DNA of 64,000 bases from Prevotella sp. UBA2756 (GTDB lineage Bacteria > Bacteroidota > Bacteroidia > Bacteroidales > Bacteroidaceae), in contig DEJE01000056.1 of the NCBI GenBank assembly GCA_002353205.1, positions 12,710-76,709 on the forward strand. Reading direction: 5' to 3'. Below the pieces are notes generated by a model. That model was not told where the DNA came from, ran no database searches, and worked only from the letters and a program-made list of their open reading frames with translations. The position numbers were made by a program, and so were the translations under genes. Of the stretch, positions 27,069 through 35,105 are shown one piece after another. Position 1 is the stretch's first letter, and each line of letters begins with the position of its first letter.

Positions 27069-27169
27069 CAATCGCTCGGATTTCTCTTCAGGAGTATAAG
27101 ACAGGGAAGCGGTTATCGGACAATCGGGCGGAAAGGTGCGTTTCGTTGTCCGAAAAGGGTAAAAAGAAA

Positions 27170-27200
27170 GGCGTTTTGCCGTGTCAGAAAGCAAAACGCC
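27170..27200 (-). terminator. Terminator overlapping the end of the NigD-like gene
   Basis: GGCGTTTTGC (27170-27179) pairs perfectly with GCAAAACGCC (27191-27200). The distal arm lies inside the last codons of the NigD-like gene (stop at 27184-27186), and the minus-strand T-run follows the stem. It ends the PASTA-RluD-Ddl-acyltransferase-NigD operon. Confidence 0.75.
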
Positions 27201-27855
27201 TGGTCAGATAGCCGTCGTAGGTGTTGACGGTGAGCAGTATGTCGTCGCCTTTGCGCATGGCGAGGCCCTTGTGGGCCATCGGTATGCTCAGGTAGAGGTT
27301 GGCCGAGTAGTATTGCGGAATGTCGTTCTGGCCGTGGTAGAGGCGGAGGTGGTACTCTCGGCTGCCGTTGCTGCGCTCGACGATGGTGTCGCAGACGAGT
27401 GCGACGGATTGTTTCAGCTTGTCGTCGTCCACATATCCCGTCTTCACGGCGATGCCGAGGTTGATGTATCGGCCGTTGGCGCTGCGCCATGCGCTCTCGA
27501 GCTTCAGCGGGTCGTCGGCCAACGGCTTCTTGATGGCGCTGCGCCGCGCGATGTTCATCACGGGCACGGGCGAGAAGACGGTGGGCTCTACGCGCTGGTC
27601 CACCTTATTATAATAGACGAGTGCGCGGTAGACGCTGTCTTTCGTCGTGGCCCAGTCGCACGTCGTGGGCTGGCTGAAGACGAGTGAGTCGCCGTCGTCG
27701 GTCATGGCGCTGACGATCATGGCCTTCCCGTCGGTGTAGGCATCGGCAAAGTCGGCGCGCAGGAACGACAGGTCGTTGTCGCCCGCGTCGTAGCTGTCGG
27801 TGGTGCATGCCCCTGCGAGGGCGCACAGCATGATGAGAGCGGGCAGGGGTTTCAT
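27184..27855 (-). CDS. NigD-like lipoprotein
   Basis: 223 residues from the ATG at 27855, which overlaps the preceding stop codon in an ATGA, a sign of translational coupling. Lipobox ALAGAC near residue 17, then TTDSYDAGDND. The body has two beta domains with FADAYTDGKAMIVSAMTDDG and ends YLTRRFAF, the NigD-like pattern (N-terminal OB-fold and C-terminal beta-sandwich) of Bacteroidetes. Function unknown; nigD was named from a bacteriocin-linked locus, but most homologues lie elsewhere. The open frame continues upstream past this Met to 28260, but that part is a shadow of the acyltransferase gene. Confidence 0.85.
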   Translation of the reverse strand: MKPLPALIMLCALAGACTTDSYDAGDNDLSFLRADFADAYTDGKAMIVSAMTDDGDSLVFSQPTTCDWATTKDSVYRALVYYNKVDQRVEPTVFSPVPVMNIARRSAIKKPLADDPLKLESAWRSANGRYINLGIAVKTGYVDDDKLKQSVALVCDTIVERSNGSREYHLRLYHGQNDIPQYYSANLYLSIPMAHKGLAMRKGDDILLTVNTYDGYLTRRFAF

Positions 27856-29024
27856 CGAGCTATGATCTGGTTGACAACGGGATTGGCATACATGGTGAGC
27901 ATCTGCTCGCGCAGGAAGTCGTCGTCGCGGCCGGGCACGTCGGTGATCTTGGCCAGCTGGCTGTCGATGTAGGCGGTGAAGGCGGCCTTGTCGTCGTCGG
28001 TGTAGAAGGCTTTGAAGGCTCCGGCGTCGCCTATGATGTCGAGTGCGACGTAGTTGCCAGGGTAGAGGCGGTAGTTGCGGTGGATCTCCTCGTCGATGTG
28101 TGCTGCTACGATGTCGAAGAGTTCGGCTTTCGGCGTGTCGGCCGGCAGCTGTGCGAGCCACTCGTCGATGCAGGGTGCGCAGTGGTAGTGGACGTGCCCC
28201 TTGGCTCCCATGATGCCTGTCCGCATGGAGATGATGTCGTCTTGTGGCGACTTCTTCCACCCTTCAACGTCGCGCTTGAGCTGCATTTCGCGCGCCTTGA
28301 GGAAGTCGCAGGGGTCGAGCTCGTAGCTGATGCTCAGCGGCACGATGTGCAACTGCTGCAGTCGCTCCACGGGTGAGCCCTCGCCGCCCATGGCCATCAT
28401 CTTCAGTATGGCGGGCTGAGTGCGGTCGTTGGAGTCTTTGGCCCGCCCTTCGCGCTGTGCTATCCACACGTTGTCGTTCTTCTCGCCGATGACGTAGTGC
28501 ATATAGTCGGCCATTCGCTTGCTGGCCATGAGCATCTGTCGCGGCGGCAGCGACCGTTCTACGATGAACGACTTGTTGACGCGCACGAGGTCTTTCACCC
28601 ACGGCAGCGCGAGGAGGTTGTCGCCGATGGCTATCTCGCAGGTGGTGTCGAAGCCTGCGTCGACGAGGAGCACGTCGAGAAGTGCCGAGTCGAGCACGAT
28701 GTCGCGGTGATTGCTCACGAAGGTGTATCGCCGCTTGGTGTCGATGCTGTCGGTGTCCATGTCGATACCCTTGGATGCGCGCGCCATGAGCTGTTTCAGG
28801 AAGTCGTAGCAGAAGGCTTTCTGGAAGTCGAGGTTGGTGCGGCATGCGTGCATCTTCTTCGCGATGATGTCAAGCGGAACCTGCGGATAGAGGTAGGCGA
28901 GCACTTGCCGGAACTGCTTGTCGGCGAGCAGACGGTCGTAGACGGCCGGCAGCTCTTCCGGCTCGAAAGGTCGTATGGCGTCGAAGTCTTTTAATTCCAT
29001 GGGTATTTGTCGGTTGTTAAACAT
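27852..29024 (-). CDS. PlsC-like phospholipid/lipid acyltransferase
   Basis: 390 residues. The acyltransferase signature appears as FVSNHRDIVLD near residue 105 and EGRAKDSNDRTQP near residue 195 (the second corresponds to the F-P-E-G-T motif). Spacing in the first motif is H-x5-D rather than the usual H-x4-D, unless HRD is used; this variant is typical of Bacteroidetes homologues as far as I recall. There is no membrane segment. Likely role: acyl transfer in glycerophospholipid or related lipid synthesis. It is 36 bp after ddl and overlaps the NigD-like gene by 4 bp. The start may be the second Met (MELKDFDAIRP) at 29000. Confidence 0.75.
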   Translation of the reverse strand: MFNNRQIPMELKDFDAIRPFEPEELPAVYDRLLADKQFRQVLAYLYPQVPLDIIAKKMHACRTNLDFQKAFCYDFLKQLMARASKGIDMDTDSIDTKRRYTFVSNHRDIVLDSALLDVLLVDAGFDTTCEIAIGDNLLALPWVKDLVRVNKSFIVERSLPPRQMLMASKRMADYMHYVIGEKNDNVWIAQREGRAKDSNDRTQPAILKMMAMGGEGSPVERLQQLHIVPLSISYELDPCDFLKAREMQLKRDVEGWKKSPQDDIISMRTGIMGAKGHVHYHCAPCIDEWLAQLPADTPKAELFDIVAAHIDEEIHRNYRLYPGNYVALDIIGDAGAFKAFYTDDDKAAFTAYIDSQLAKITDVPGRDDDFLREQMLTMYANPVVNQIIAR

Positions 29025-29060
29025 TCATTTTGTCCGAAGGACACGCGAATCCCGGTATCC

Positions 29061-30050
29061 TTAGAACTGGTTCTCCACGATGTCGGTGAGCACGTCCTTG
29101 ATGTCGAGGCCTGCTGCGCGCACCTGCTGGGGTATGAAGCTGGTGGCCGTCATGCCCGGTGTGGTGTTGACTTCGAGCATCGAGATGCGCCCCTCCTTGC
29201 TGACGATGTAGTCGATGCGTATGATGCCGTTGCAGTGGAGGATGTCGTAGATGTGGCTGGTGATCTTCGTCACGCGCTGTGCCAGCTCGTCAGAAATGCG
29301 TGCGGGAGTGATTTCCTGCACCTGGCCGTTGTATTTGGCGTCGTAGTCGAAGAACTCGTTGCTTGTCACCACCTCGGTGATGGGGAAGGCCACGGTCTTC
29401 TTCTTCGTCTTGTAGATGCCCTGGGTGATTTCCATGCCTTCGAGATAGCTTTCAACCATCACCTCGGGGCTTTCCATCATGGCCTTGCGGATGGCCGGGG
29501 CCAGCTGGTCCTTGTTCTTCACCTTCGTCACGCCGAAGCTGGAGCCGTCGGCGGCGGGCTTCACGAAGCAGGGCATGCCGATGCGCTCTTCCACCTCGTC
29601 GTCGCTGACGAGTTCCTCGTATTCCTTGCGGATGAGGAGCGATTCGGCCACGCTCACGCCGTAGCCTCGCAGATACTGGTTGAGCACGAACTTGTCGAAG
29701 GTCATTGCTTCGACGAGCACGCCGCTGGTGCTGTAGGGCAGGTGGATGAGTTCAAAGTATCCTTGCAGGATGCCGTTCTCGCCCGGAGTGCCGTGTATGG
29801 TGATGTAGGCGTAGTCGAAGACCACGAGCTTGCCGTCTTCCTTGAACGAGAAGTCGTTGCGGTCGATGGGCGTTGTGGTGCCGTCGTTGAGGTTGACGTG
29901 CCAGTCTTGTCCGCGCACCACGACGATATAGACGTTGTAGCGCTCCTTGTCGAAGAAAGAATAGAGTCCTTGCGCCGAGCGTAGTGACACGGCGTATTCG
30001 GAAGAGTCGCCACCGCAGACGATGGCAATGTTTCTTTTTGTGTATTCCAT
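29061..30050 (-). CDS. ddl: D-alanine--D-alanine ligase
   Basis: 329 residues, normal length. ATP-grasp enzyme joining two D-Ala for peptidoglycan. Visible: N-terminal IAIVCGGDSSEYAVS, ATP-binding CFVKPAADGSSFGVTKV, and the metal/D-Ala site IDYIVSKEGRISMLEVNTTP followed by GMTATSFIPQQ. It sits in an operon with a PASTA protein, RluD and an acyltransferase, an arrangement common in Bacteroidetes. The 64-bp gap to rluD holds no promoter I can see. Confidence 0.96.
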   Translation of the reverse strand: MEYTKRNIAIVCGGDSSEYAVSLRSAQGLYSFFDKERYNVYIVVVRGQDWHVNLNDGTTTPIDRNDFSFKEDGKLVVFDYAYITIHGTPGENGILQGYFELIHLPYSTSGVLVEAMTFDKFVLNQYLRGYGVSVAESLLIRKEYEELVSDDEVEERIGMPCFVKPAADGSSFGVTKVKNKDQLAPAIRKAMMESPEVMVESYLEGMEITQGIYKTKKKTVAFPITEVVTSNEFFDYDAKYNGQVQEITPARISDELAQRVTKITSHIYDILHCNGIIRIDYIVSKEGRISMLEVNTTPGMTATSFIPQQVRAAGLDIKDVLTDIVENQF

Positions 30051-30114
30051 TGTTGCTTGTATAATGTTTTTTCTTGTTTCTTTTGTTTGTAGGAAAGGTG
30101 GCGCTGACCGCGAT

Positions 30115-31299
30115 TCACTGCTCCAGGTCGCGCCGTGTGCCGGCGATGAAGGCGCGCCACTTGTCGATCAGGGCGCCCATGTCGTCGGGGAGCTCGCTGC
30201 TGAAGTCCATCTGCCGGCCCGTGGCGGGGTGTCGGAAGCCGAGCGTCCGCGCGTGGAGCGCCTGCCGTGGACAGAGTCGGAAGCAGTTCTGGATGAATGC
30301 CTTGTAGGAAGCCGACCGCTCGCCGCGCAGGATTTCGGTGCCTCCGTAGCGCTCGTCGCCGAAGAGGGGGTGCCCGATGTGTCGCATGTGGGCTCTGATC
30401 TGGTGCGTGCGCCCCGTCTCGAGAATGCACTCCACGAGCGTGGTGTAGCCGAATCGCTCCATGACGCGGTAGTGGGTGACGGCGGGCTTGCCCGTTTCCG
30501 AGTCGGGCGGGAACACTTCCATGCGCAGTCGGTCGCGTGGGTCGCGTCCGATGTTGCCCTCGATGCGTCCCTCTTCGTCGGTGAAGTTGGCCCATACGAG
30601 GGCGTTGTAGGAACGGTGGGTGGTCTTGTTGTAGAACTGTATGCCGAGATCCGACTTCGCTTCGGGCGTCTTGGCCACGACGAGCAGCCCGCTGGTGTCC
30701 TTGTCGATGCGGTGGACGAGTCCCACTTCGGGGTCGTTGGGGTCGTAGGCGGGGTTGTTGCGCAGGTGCCAGGCGACGGCGTTGACCAGCGTGCCGTGGT
30801 AGTTGCCGCATCCGGGATGCACCACCATGCCTGCCGGTTTGTTGACGACCATGAGCTGGTCGTCCTCGTAGACGATGTCGAGCGGAATGTCTTCGGGTTC
30901 TATCGTGTCGTCGTGGCGCGGCCGGTTCATCATCAGCGTCACCACGTCGAGCGGCCGCACCTTGTAGTTGCTCTTCACCGCGCGGTCGTTGACGTGGATG
31001 AAGCCTGCCTCGGCCGCCTTCTGTATGCGGTTGCGGCTGCTGTGCTGCATGTGCTCGAAGAGGAATTTGTCCACGCGAGTGGGCACCTGACCCTTGTCGG
31101 CGGTGAAGCGGAAGTGCTCGTAGAGCTGCCCTTCGTCGTCGCCTTCGGTCAGGTCGATGTCGCTCTCGGTCTGACTGATGCCGTCGCCCTCGGTCAGGTC
31201 GATGTCGCTCTCGGTCTGACTGATGCCGTCGCCCTCGGTCAGGTCGATGCTGTCGAAGTCCATTTCGTCGGTGTGCATGTCGTCGGCCGTCATCATCAT
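30115..31299 (-). CDS. RluA/RluD-family 23S rRNA pseudouridine synthase
   Basis: 394 residues. An S4-like RNA-binding domain (VDKFLFEHM ... RNRIQKAAEAGFIHVND) precedes the catalytic domain with the active Asp in GLVHRIDKDTSGLLVVAK and LETGRTHQIRAHM near the end. The N terminus is odd: about 50 acidic residues containing three copies of DLTEGD(G)ISQTESDI, encoded by a 45-bp tandem repeat and with no counterpart in typical RluD. The ATG overlaps the PASTA gene stop (ATGA). Which uridines are modified cannot be told; RluD (helix 69) is the likeliest. Confidence 0.93.
   Translation of the reverse strand: MMMTADDMHTDEMDFDSIDLTEGDGISQTESDIDLTEGDGISQTESDIDLTEGDDEGQLYEHFRFTADKGQVPTRVDKFLFEHMQHSSRNRIQKAAEAGFIHVNDRAVKSNYKVRPLDVVTLMMNRPRHDDTIEPEDIPLDIVYEDDQLMVVNKPAGMVVHPGCGNYHGTLVNAVAWHLRNNPAYDPNDPEVGLVHRIDKDTSGLLVVAKTPEAKSDLGIQFYNKTTHRSYNALVWANFTDEEGRIEGNIGRDPRDRLRMEVFPPDSETGKPAVTHYRVMERFGYTTLVECILETGRTHQIRAHMRHIGHPLFGDERYGGTEILRGERSASYKAFIQNCFRLCPRQALHARTLGFRHPATGRQMDFSSELPDDMGALIDKWRAFIAGTRRDLEQ
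31150..31249 (-). repeat. 45-bp tandem repeat in the rluD 5' end
   Basis: A 45-bp unit starts at 31150 and 31195 (identical) and a third partial copy at 31240; each adds 15 residues (DLTEGDGISQTESDI) to the N-terminal extension. Length in multiples of three keeps the frame. Confidence 0.9.
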
Positions 31300-32066
31300 T
31301 CCTCTGGCAAGGGTTCGTTCGGGGTGGTGGCGGGGGCCGTCACGGGTTCTTTTGTCTCGCTGGGAGCTGATGGCGTGGCGGCGGGCTCGTTGTTTTCAAT
31401 GACGCCTGTTGTCACCTCCGGCTCTTCTTCCTCTTCGATGACGTATCCTTCGGGCAACTCTTCGAAGTCATCCTCGGGCGCATCGATGTAGAGAACGGAG
31501 TCGTTCATGTCGCGAAGGCCGTCGCCCACCTGTATGACAAGCAGCGCGTCGATGGGAACTTTCTGCCCGTTGCCCACCAGCCGGCCCTTCACCTTAATGC
31601 CGTAGACCCAGTCGCGCTCGCCGTTGACATATTGCGGTTCGCCCACCTTGAAGCCCATGGCCTCCAGTTTGGCGCGTGCTTCGCGGTAGGAGCTGTTGTC
31701 GATGACGTCGGGAATGGTGAGCGTGGGGGTGTTGGATGCGTTGATGACGACATACACGATGCGTCCTGACTTCACAATGGAGCCAGGCACGATGCTTTGC
31801 TCGAGCACGCAGTCGGGCGGCAGCGATTTCACGTAGCCCGTGTCGCTGATTTGCACCGTCAGTCCGGAGTTCTCGAGGATTTTCTCCGCGTCGGCGTACG
31901 ACTTGTTACGAACATTGGGGACTCTGATCTTCTCGCCGTGGTGGGTATAAAAGTCCAGTCCGTATCTCACACCGAAGCACAGTGCGAGCACCACGGCAGC
32001 CATAGCCAACAGGTTGAGCCACAGCCAGGGACTGAATATCTTCTTCAAGAAAGTGCCTGTCGTCAT
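31296..32066 (-). CDS. PASTA-domain membrane protein
   Basis: 256 residues from the ATG at 32066 (MTTGTFLKKIF), picked because it leads straight into a single membrane helix (WLWLNLLAMAAVVLALCFGV); an upstream Met at 32090 overlaps the promoter. Two to three PASTA modules follow (IRVPNVRNKSYADAEKILEN, LTIPDVIDNSSYREARAKLE), then an acidic, proline/threonine-rich tail. PASTA domains bind peptidoglycan fragments; this protein has no kinase or transpeptidase domain. First gene of the five-gene operon that includes ddl, supporting a cell-wall role. Confidence 0.88.
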   Translation of the reverse strand: MTTGTFLKKIFSPWLWLNLLAMAAVVLALCFGVRYGLDFYTHHGEKIRVPNVRNKSYADAEKILENSGLTVQISDTGYVKSLPPDCVLEQSIVPGSIVKSGRIVYVVINASNTPTLTIPDVIDNSSYREARAKLEAMGFKVGEPQYVNGERDWVYGIKVKGRLVGNGQKVPIDALLVIQVGDGLRDMNDSVLYIDAPEDDFEELPEGYVIEEEEEPEVTTGVIENNEPAATPSAPSETKEPVTAPATTPNEPLPEE

Positions 32067-32087
32067 CAGAAAGCTTAAATTTGACGG

Positions 32088-32118
32088 CAAAGTTACGAAA
32101 AGTCAAGAGCACTACAAA
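32088..32118 (-). promoter_or_regulatory. Promoter of the PASTA-RluD-Ddl operon
   Basis: Minus strand TTTG (32115-32118), 19-bp spacer, TAACTTTG (32088-32095). Transcription would start only about 15 nt before the chosen ATG at 32066, which supports that start. A further copy of CGTAACTTTGC at 32171-32181 lacks a well-spaced -33. The gap 32067-32309 holds no gene. Confidence 0.75.
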
Positions 32119-32309
32119 ACAAAATCGTTTGTTTTTATTGCCGAGACAGAGCAACTTCGCGATTTTTGTCGCAAAGTTACGAAAAATCTGAGTAAGTGAG
32201 AAGCAAACAATTCATTTTTTGCTTGAACGTGAAGATTTTATCTGATAAACGAGTGAAATACAACGTGAAAACTCGTTTTTCTTTGCTTTTCGCCTCCGCT
32301 CGCCGCTTC

Positions 32310-32735
32310 TCACCTCTTTTTGCTGCATGCCGTGCAGATGCCTTTCACGATATACTCCGTCTCTTGCGGCTCGAAGCCTTCGGGCAGCGGTACTTGTGGT
32401 ATGTGAACGTTGGTGAGACAGAACGTGCGGTGGCAGATGCGGCAGGTGAGGTGCACGTGGCCGTGGCAGTGGCGTGTGTCGTCGAGGTGACACACGCAGT
32501 ATTTCTGCGTTCCCGAACCGTCGTCGATCTCGTGGAGCAGGTGGGCTTCGGTGAGCAGGGTGAGCGTGCGGAAGAGTGTGGATCGGTCCACCGTGGGCAG
32601 CTTGGCTTCCAGGTCGGCGAGGTTGAAGGCATCGCTGAATCCGTGGCGCACCTGTTTCCAGATGAGCATCCTGACGGCTGTCACGCGGATGCCGGCGTTG
32701 ACCAGTGCTTGTTCGTCGTTGACTTCTATATGCAT
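32310..32735 (-). CDS. Fur-family metal-responsive repressor
   Basis: 141 residues, standard length. Winged-helix region with VDRSTLFRTLTLLTEAHLLH and the metal-rich hinge HCHGHVHLTCRICHRTFCL; a second Cys pair CTACSKK closes the protein, giving a structural zinc site. Metal specificity (Fur, Zur or PerR) is not decidable; the His/Cys pattern near HVHLTCRIC fits Zur or Fur. It lies downstream of tRNA-Gln, separated by a terminator; no promoter is obvious in between. Confidence 0.88.
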   Translation of the reverse strand: MHIEVNDEQALVNAGIRVTAVRMLIWKQVRHGFSDAFNLADLEAKLPTVDRSTLFRTLTLLTEAHLLHEIDDGSGTQKYCVCHLDDTRHCHGHVHLTCRICHRTFCLTNVHIPQVPLPEGFEPQETEYIVKGICTACSKKR

Positions 32736-32753
32736 GTCTGTCGTTTTTAAACA

Positions 32754-32783
32754 CGAAGGCGGCTCCCACGGGAACCGCCTTCG
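32754..32783 (-). terminator. Terminator after tRNA-Gln
   Basis: CGAAGGCGG (32754-32762) pairs with CCGCCTTCG (32775-32783), with more pairing inside. The minus-strand stem is followed by GTGTTTAAAAACG, a moderate U-run. Confidence 0.6.
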
Positions 32784-32790
32784 CGTGATG

Positions 32791-32862
32791 TTGGACGACT
32801 CGGATTCGAACCGGGAATGACAGAACCAAAACCTGTAGTGTTACCATTACACCATCGTCCAA
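32791..32862 (-). tRNA. tRNA-Gln (anticodon TTG)
   Basis: 72 nt on the minus strand. Acceptor arms TTGGACG and CGTCCAA pair fully; T arm CCGGGTTCGAATCC-like (CCGGTTCGAATCCG) is present; the anticodon loop reads TTTTGGT with TTG in the anticodon position. CCA is not encoded. A promoter lies 15 bp upstream and a terminator downstream. Confidence 0.95.
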
Positions 32863-32876
32863 TCGGTTTTCGCCTG

Positions 32877-32907
32877 CAAAGTTACGAAAAAGTGAGTGAA
32901 GAACAAA
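32877..32907 (-). promoter_or_regulatory. Promoter of tRNA-Gln
   Basis: Minus strand TTTG (32904-32907), 19-bp spacer, TAACTTTG (32877-32884). Transcription would begin just before the tRNA. Confidence 0.75.
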
Positions 32908-32972
32908 ACAAACGGGCTGTTTTTTCTTCCAAACGGTCTTTTTTCCTCTTTTTCCGTTCCCCTCGGAAAGAT

Positions 32973-34268
32973 TTATTTCACCACGAGCAGGAAGTAGTTC
33001 TTCTTGCCTTTCTGTGCCAGAAGGTACTTGCCGTCGATGAGATCGTCGGTGGTGATGGGGCGGTTCTGGTCGGTCAGCTTCTCCTTATTGAGCGAGACGC
33101 CGCCGCCCTGCACCATCTTGCGCATCTCGCCCTTCGACGGGAACACGGGAGCGACGGTAGTGAGCAGTTCGATAGCGGGCTGTCCGAGCTGATCTTTCGC
33201 AACTTCATACTGCGGCACGCCGTCGAACACGTCGAGGAACGTCTGTTCGTCGAGGCGCTCCAGCCCTTCCTTGGTCGATTTGCCGAAGAGAATGCTGCTG
33301 GCTTCGATGGCGGTGTCGAGGGCTTCCTGCGAATGAACGAGCACGGTGACCTCTTCGGCCAGGCGCTTCTGCAGCACGCGGCGTCCGGGATCCTGCTTGT
33401 GCTCTTCCACGAGAGCGTCGATGACGTCTTTCTCGAGCGAAGTGAAGATCTTGATATAGCGCTCGGCATCGTCGTCGCTGACGTTGAGCCAGAACTGGTA
33501 GAACTTGTAGGGAGTGGTGCGCTGCGGGTCGAGCCAGATGTTTCCGCTCTCTGTCTTGCCGAACTTCTTGCCGTCGCTCTTCGTTATCAGCGGGCATGTG
33601 AGGGCGAAGGTCTCCACTTCGTTGCCCAGGGTGCGACGGATGAGCTCCGTTCCGGTGGTCATGTTGCCCCACTGGTCGTTGCCGCCGAGCTGCAGTTTAA
33701 CGCCCTTATGCTGATAGAGGTAGAGGAAGTCGTAGCCCTGAAGGAGCTGGTAGGTGAACTCGGTGAACGACAGTCCGTCGCGCGCGGTGCCGTTGAGGCG
33801 CTGCTGCACCGACTCTTTCGCCATCATATAGTTCACGGTGATGTGCTTGCCCACCTCGCGTGCGAAGTCGAGGAAGGTGAAGTCCTTCATCCAGTCGTAG
33901 TTGTTCACCATCTCGGCGGCGTTGGGTTCGTTGGAGTCGAAGTCGAGAAACTTCGCCACCTGAGCCTTGATGCACTCCTGGTTGTGGCGCAGCGTCTCGT
34001 CGTTGAGCAGGTTTCGCTCCTGACTCTTGCCCGAAGGGTCGCCTATCATGCCCGTAGCGCCGCCCACAAGGATGATGGGTTTGTGTCCGCAGCGTTGCAG
34101 GTGGCGCAGCATCATGATGCCGCAGAGGTGTCCGATGTGCAGCGAGTCGGCCGTGGGGTCGGTGCCGAGGTAGGCGGTGACCATCTCTTTCTGCAGTAGT
34201 TCTTCTGTGCCGGGCATGATTTGTGCCAGCATTCCGCGCCAGCGGAGTTCTTCTACAAAGTTTTTCAT
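32973..34268 (-). CDS. tyrS: Tyrosyl-tRNA synthetase
   Basis: 431 residues. Class I motifs: HIGH in ADSLHIGHL near residue 44 and KFGKTESG (KMSKS equivalent) near residue 233; a C-terminal S4 domain (GGVSLNKEKLTD ... YFLLVVK) binds tRNA. The length fits the bacterial TyrRS. It charges tRNA-Tyr in the cytoplasm. Upstream is a 9-bp minisatellite separating it from yidD. Confidence 0.97.
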   Translation of the reverse strand: MKNFVEELRWRGMLAQIMPGTEELLQKEMVTAYLGTDPTADSLHIGHLCGIMMLRHLQRCGHKPIILVGGATGMIGDPSGKSQERNLLNDETLRHNQECIKAQVAKFLDFDSNEPNAAEMVNNYDWMKDFTFLDFAREVGKHITVNYMMAKESVQQRLNGTARDGLSFTEFTYQLLQGYDFLYLYQHKGVKLQLGGNDQWGNMTTGTELIRRTLGNEVETFALTCPLITKSDGKKFGKTESGNIWLDPQRTTPYKFYQFWLNVSDDDAERYIKIFTSLEKDVIDALVEEHKQDPGRRVLQKRLAEEVTVLVHSQEALDTAIEASSILFGKSTKEGLERLDEQTFLDVFDGVPQYEVAKDQLGQPAIELLTTVAPVFPSKGEMRKMVQGGGVSLNKEKLTDQNRPITTDDLIDGKYLLAQKGKKNYFLLVVK

Positions 34269-34300
34269 ATCGTTTTTCTCTTTTTGTTTTTTTTCTTTTC

Positions 34301-34381
34301 TCTAGAATTTCTAGATTTTCTAGAATCTCTAGATGTTCTAGATTTTCTAGATTTACTAGATTCTCTAGATTTTCTAGAATT
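34301..34381. repeat. 9-bp minisatellite (TCTAGATTT)n between yidD and tyrS
   Basis: Nine contiguous 9-bp units, each a variant of TCTAGATTT, run from 34301 to 34381; a tenth is degraded. The array lies 33 bp before the tyrS start codon and so in its 5' leader if co-transcribed. Confidence 0.9.
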
Positions 34382-34415
34382 CCTGAATCCCCAAGAATGA
34401 TGCGTTCAAGGCCCG

Positions 34416-34697
34416 TCACGGCACGGGGTCGTAGCCGGAACCACCCCACGGATGGCATCTCAGAATGCGCCTGACGGCCAGCCAGAGCCCTTTCAGTGGA
34501 CCATGCTTCAACAATGCCTGTCGTGCATATTCCGAACAGGTGGGCGTGAACCGGCACGAGGGGGGTGTGTAGGGCGAGATGGCTTTCTGATAGACCCAGA
34601 TGGGAACGAGAAGTACCGCCACCGCCATCCACGAAATGGCCTTTCCCACTCGTCGCAGCAACAGCATGGCTTCCGTTGTCCACGATGCCCTGCTCAT
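34416..34697 (-). CDS. yidD: Membrane protein insertion efficiency factor YidD
   Basis: 93 residues from the ATG at 34697, chosen because it overlaps the rnpA stop codon in ATGA; an upstream Met at 34730 exists. Contains an N-terminal hydrophobic stretch (ISWMAVAVLLVPIWVYQ) and the family signature CRFTPTCSEYARQALLKHG with HPWGGSGYDPVP at the end. Helps YidC insert membrane proteins. Located right after rnpA as in most bacteria. Confidence 0.95.
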   Translation of the reverse strand: MSRASWTTEAMLLLRRVGKAISWMAVAVLLVPIWVYQKAISPYTPPSCRFTPTCSEYARQALLKHGPLKGLWLAVRRILRCHPWGGSGYDPVP

Positions 34698-35086
34698 GCT
34701 TTTTCCCCCATTTTCTGCAGCAGACGGCACATGCTCTTCTCCACGCGGTGGCTGTCGTGCAGCTCGCTGTCCATCCAGATGAAGGCCATCAGCAGCGATT
34801 CGTCGTCGGCCACGGGTGGCAGCAGCGCCTTGTTGAGGCGGTATGCCTCGCGTACCTGCCGCTTCACACGGTTGCGCTTCACTGCCCGCTTGAAGAAACG
34901 CTTCGACACGCTCACCATCATGGCGTGAGGCACGAGCCCTTCTTGCCGCGGAATGCGCACATAGACGAGCCGCAGCGGGAATGCCGTCGTTGAACGGCTG
35001 TGCCCGCCGTTGAAGAGCGTTTCGATGAGTCTGCGGCTTTTGATGCGCTCTTCCCTGCCCAGCGTGTGTGTTGCGGTAGCAGGCAT
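34694..35086 (-). CDS. rnpA: Ribonuclease P protein component
   Basis: 130 residues. The signature KRAVKRNRVKRQVREAYR lies near residue 67, preceded by the aromatic-rich FPLRLVYVRIP strand. It binds RNase P RNA and helps mature tRNA 5' ends. It is placed between hemD (19-bp gap) and yidD (4-bp overlap). Confidence 0.95.
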   Translation of the reverse strand: MPATATHTLGREERIKSRRLIETLFNGGHSRSTTAFPLRLVYVRIPRQEGLVPHAMMVSVSKRFFKRAVKRNRVKRQVREAYRLNKALLPPVADDESLLMAFIWMDSELHDSHRVEKSMCRLLQKMGEKA

Positions 35087-35105
35087 GGGGTGTCGGAATG
35101 CTCTT

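Noticed and set aside
32171..32181. Second promoter upstream of the PASTA operon
   Set aside because: The CGTAACTTTGC element is present but the nearest TTTG is 24 bp away, outside the usual spacing.
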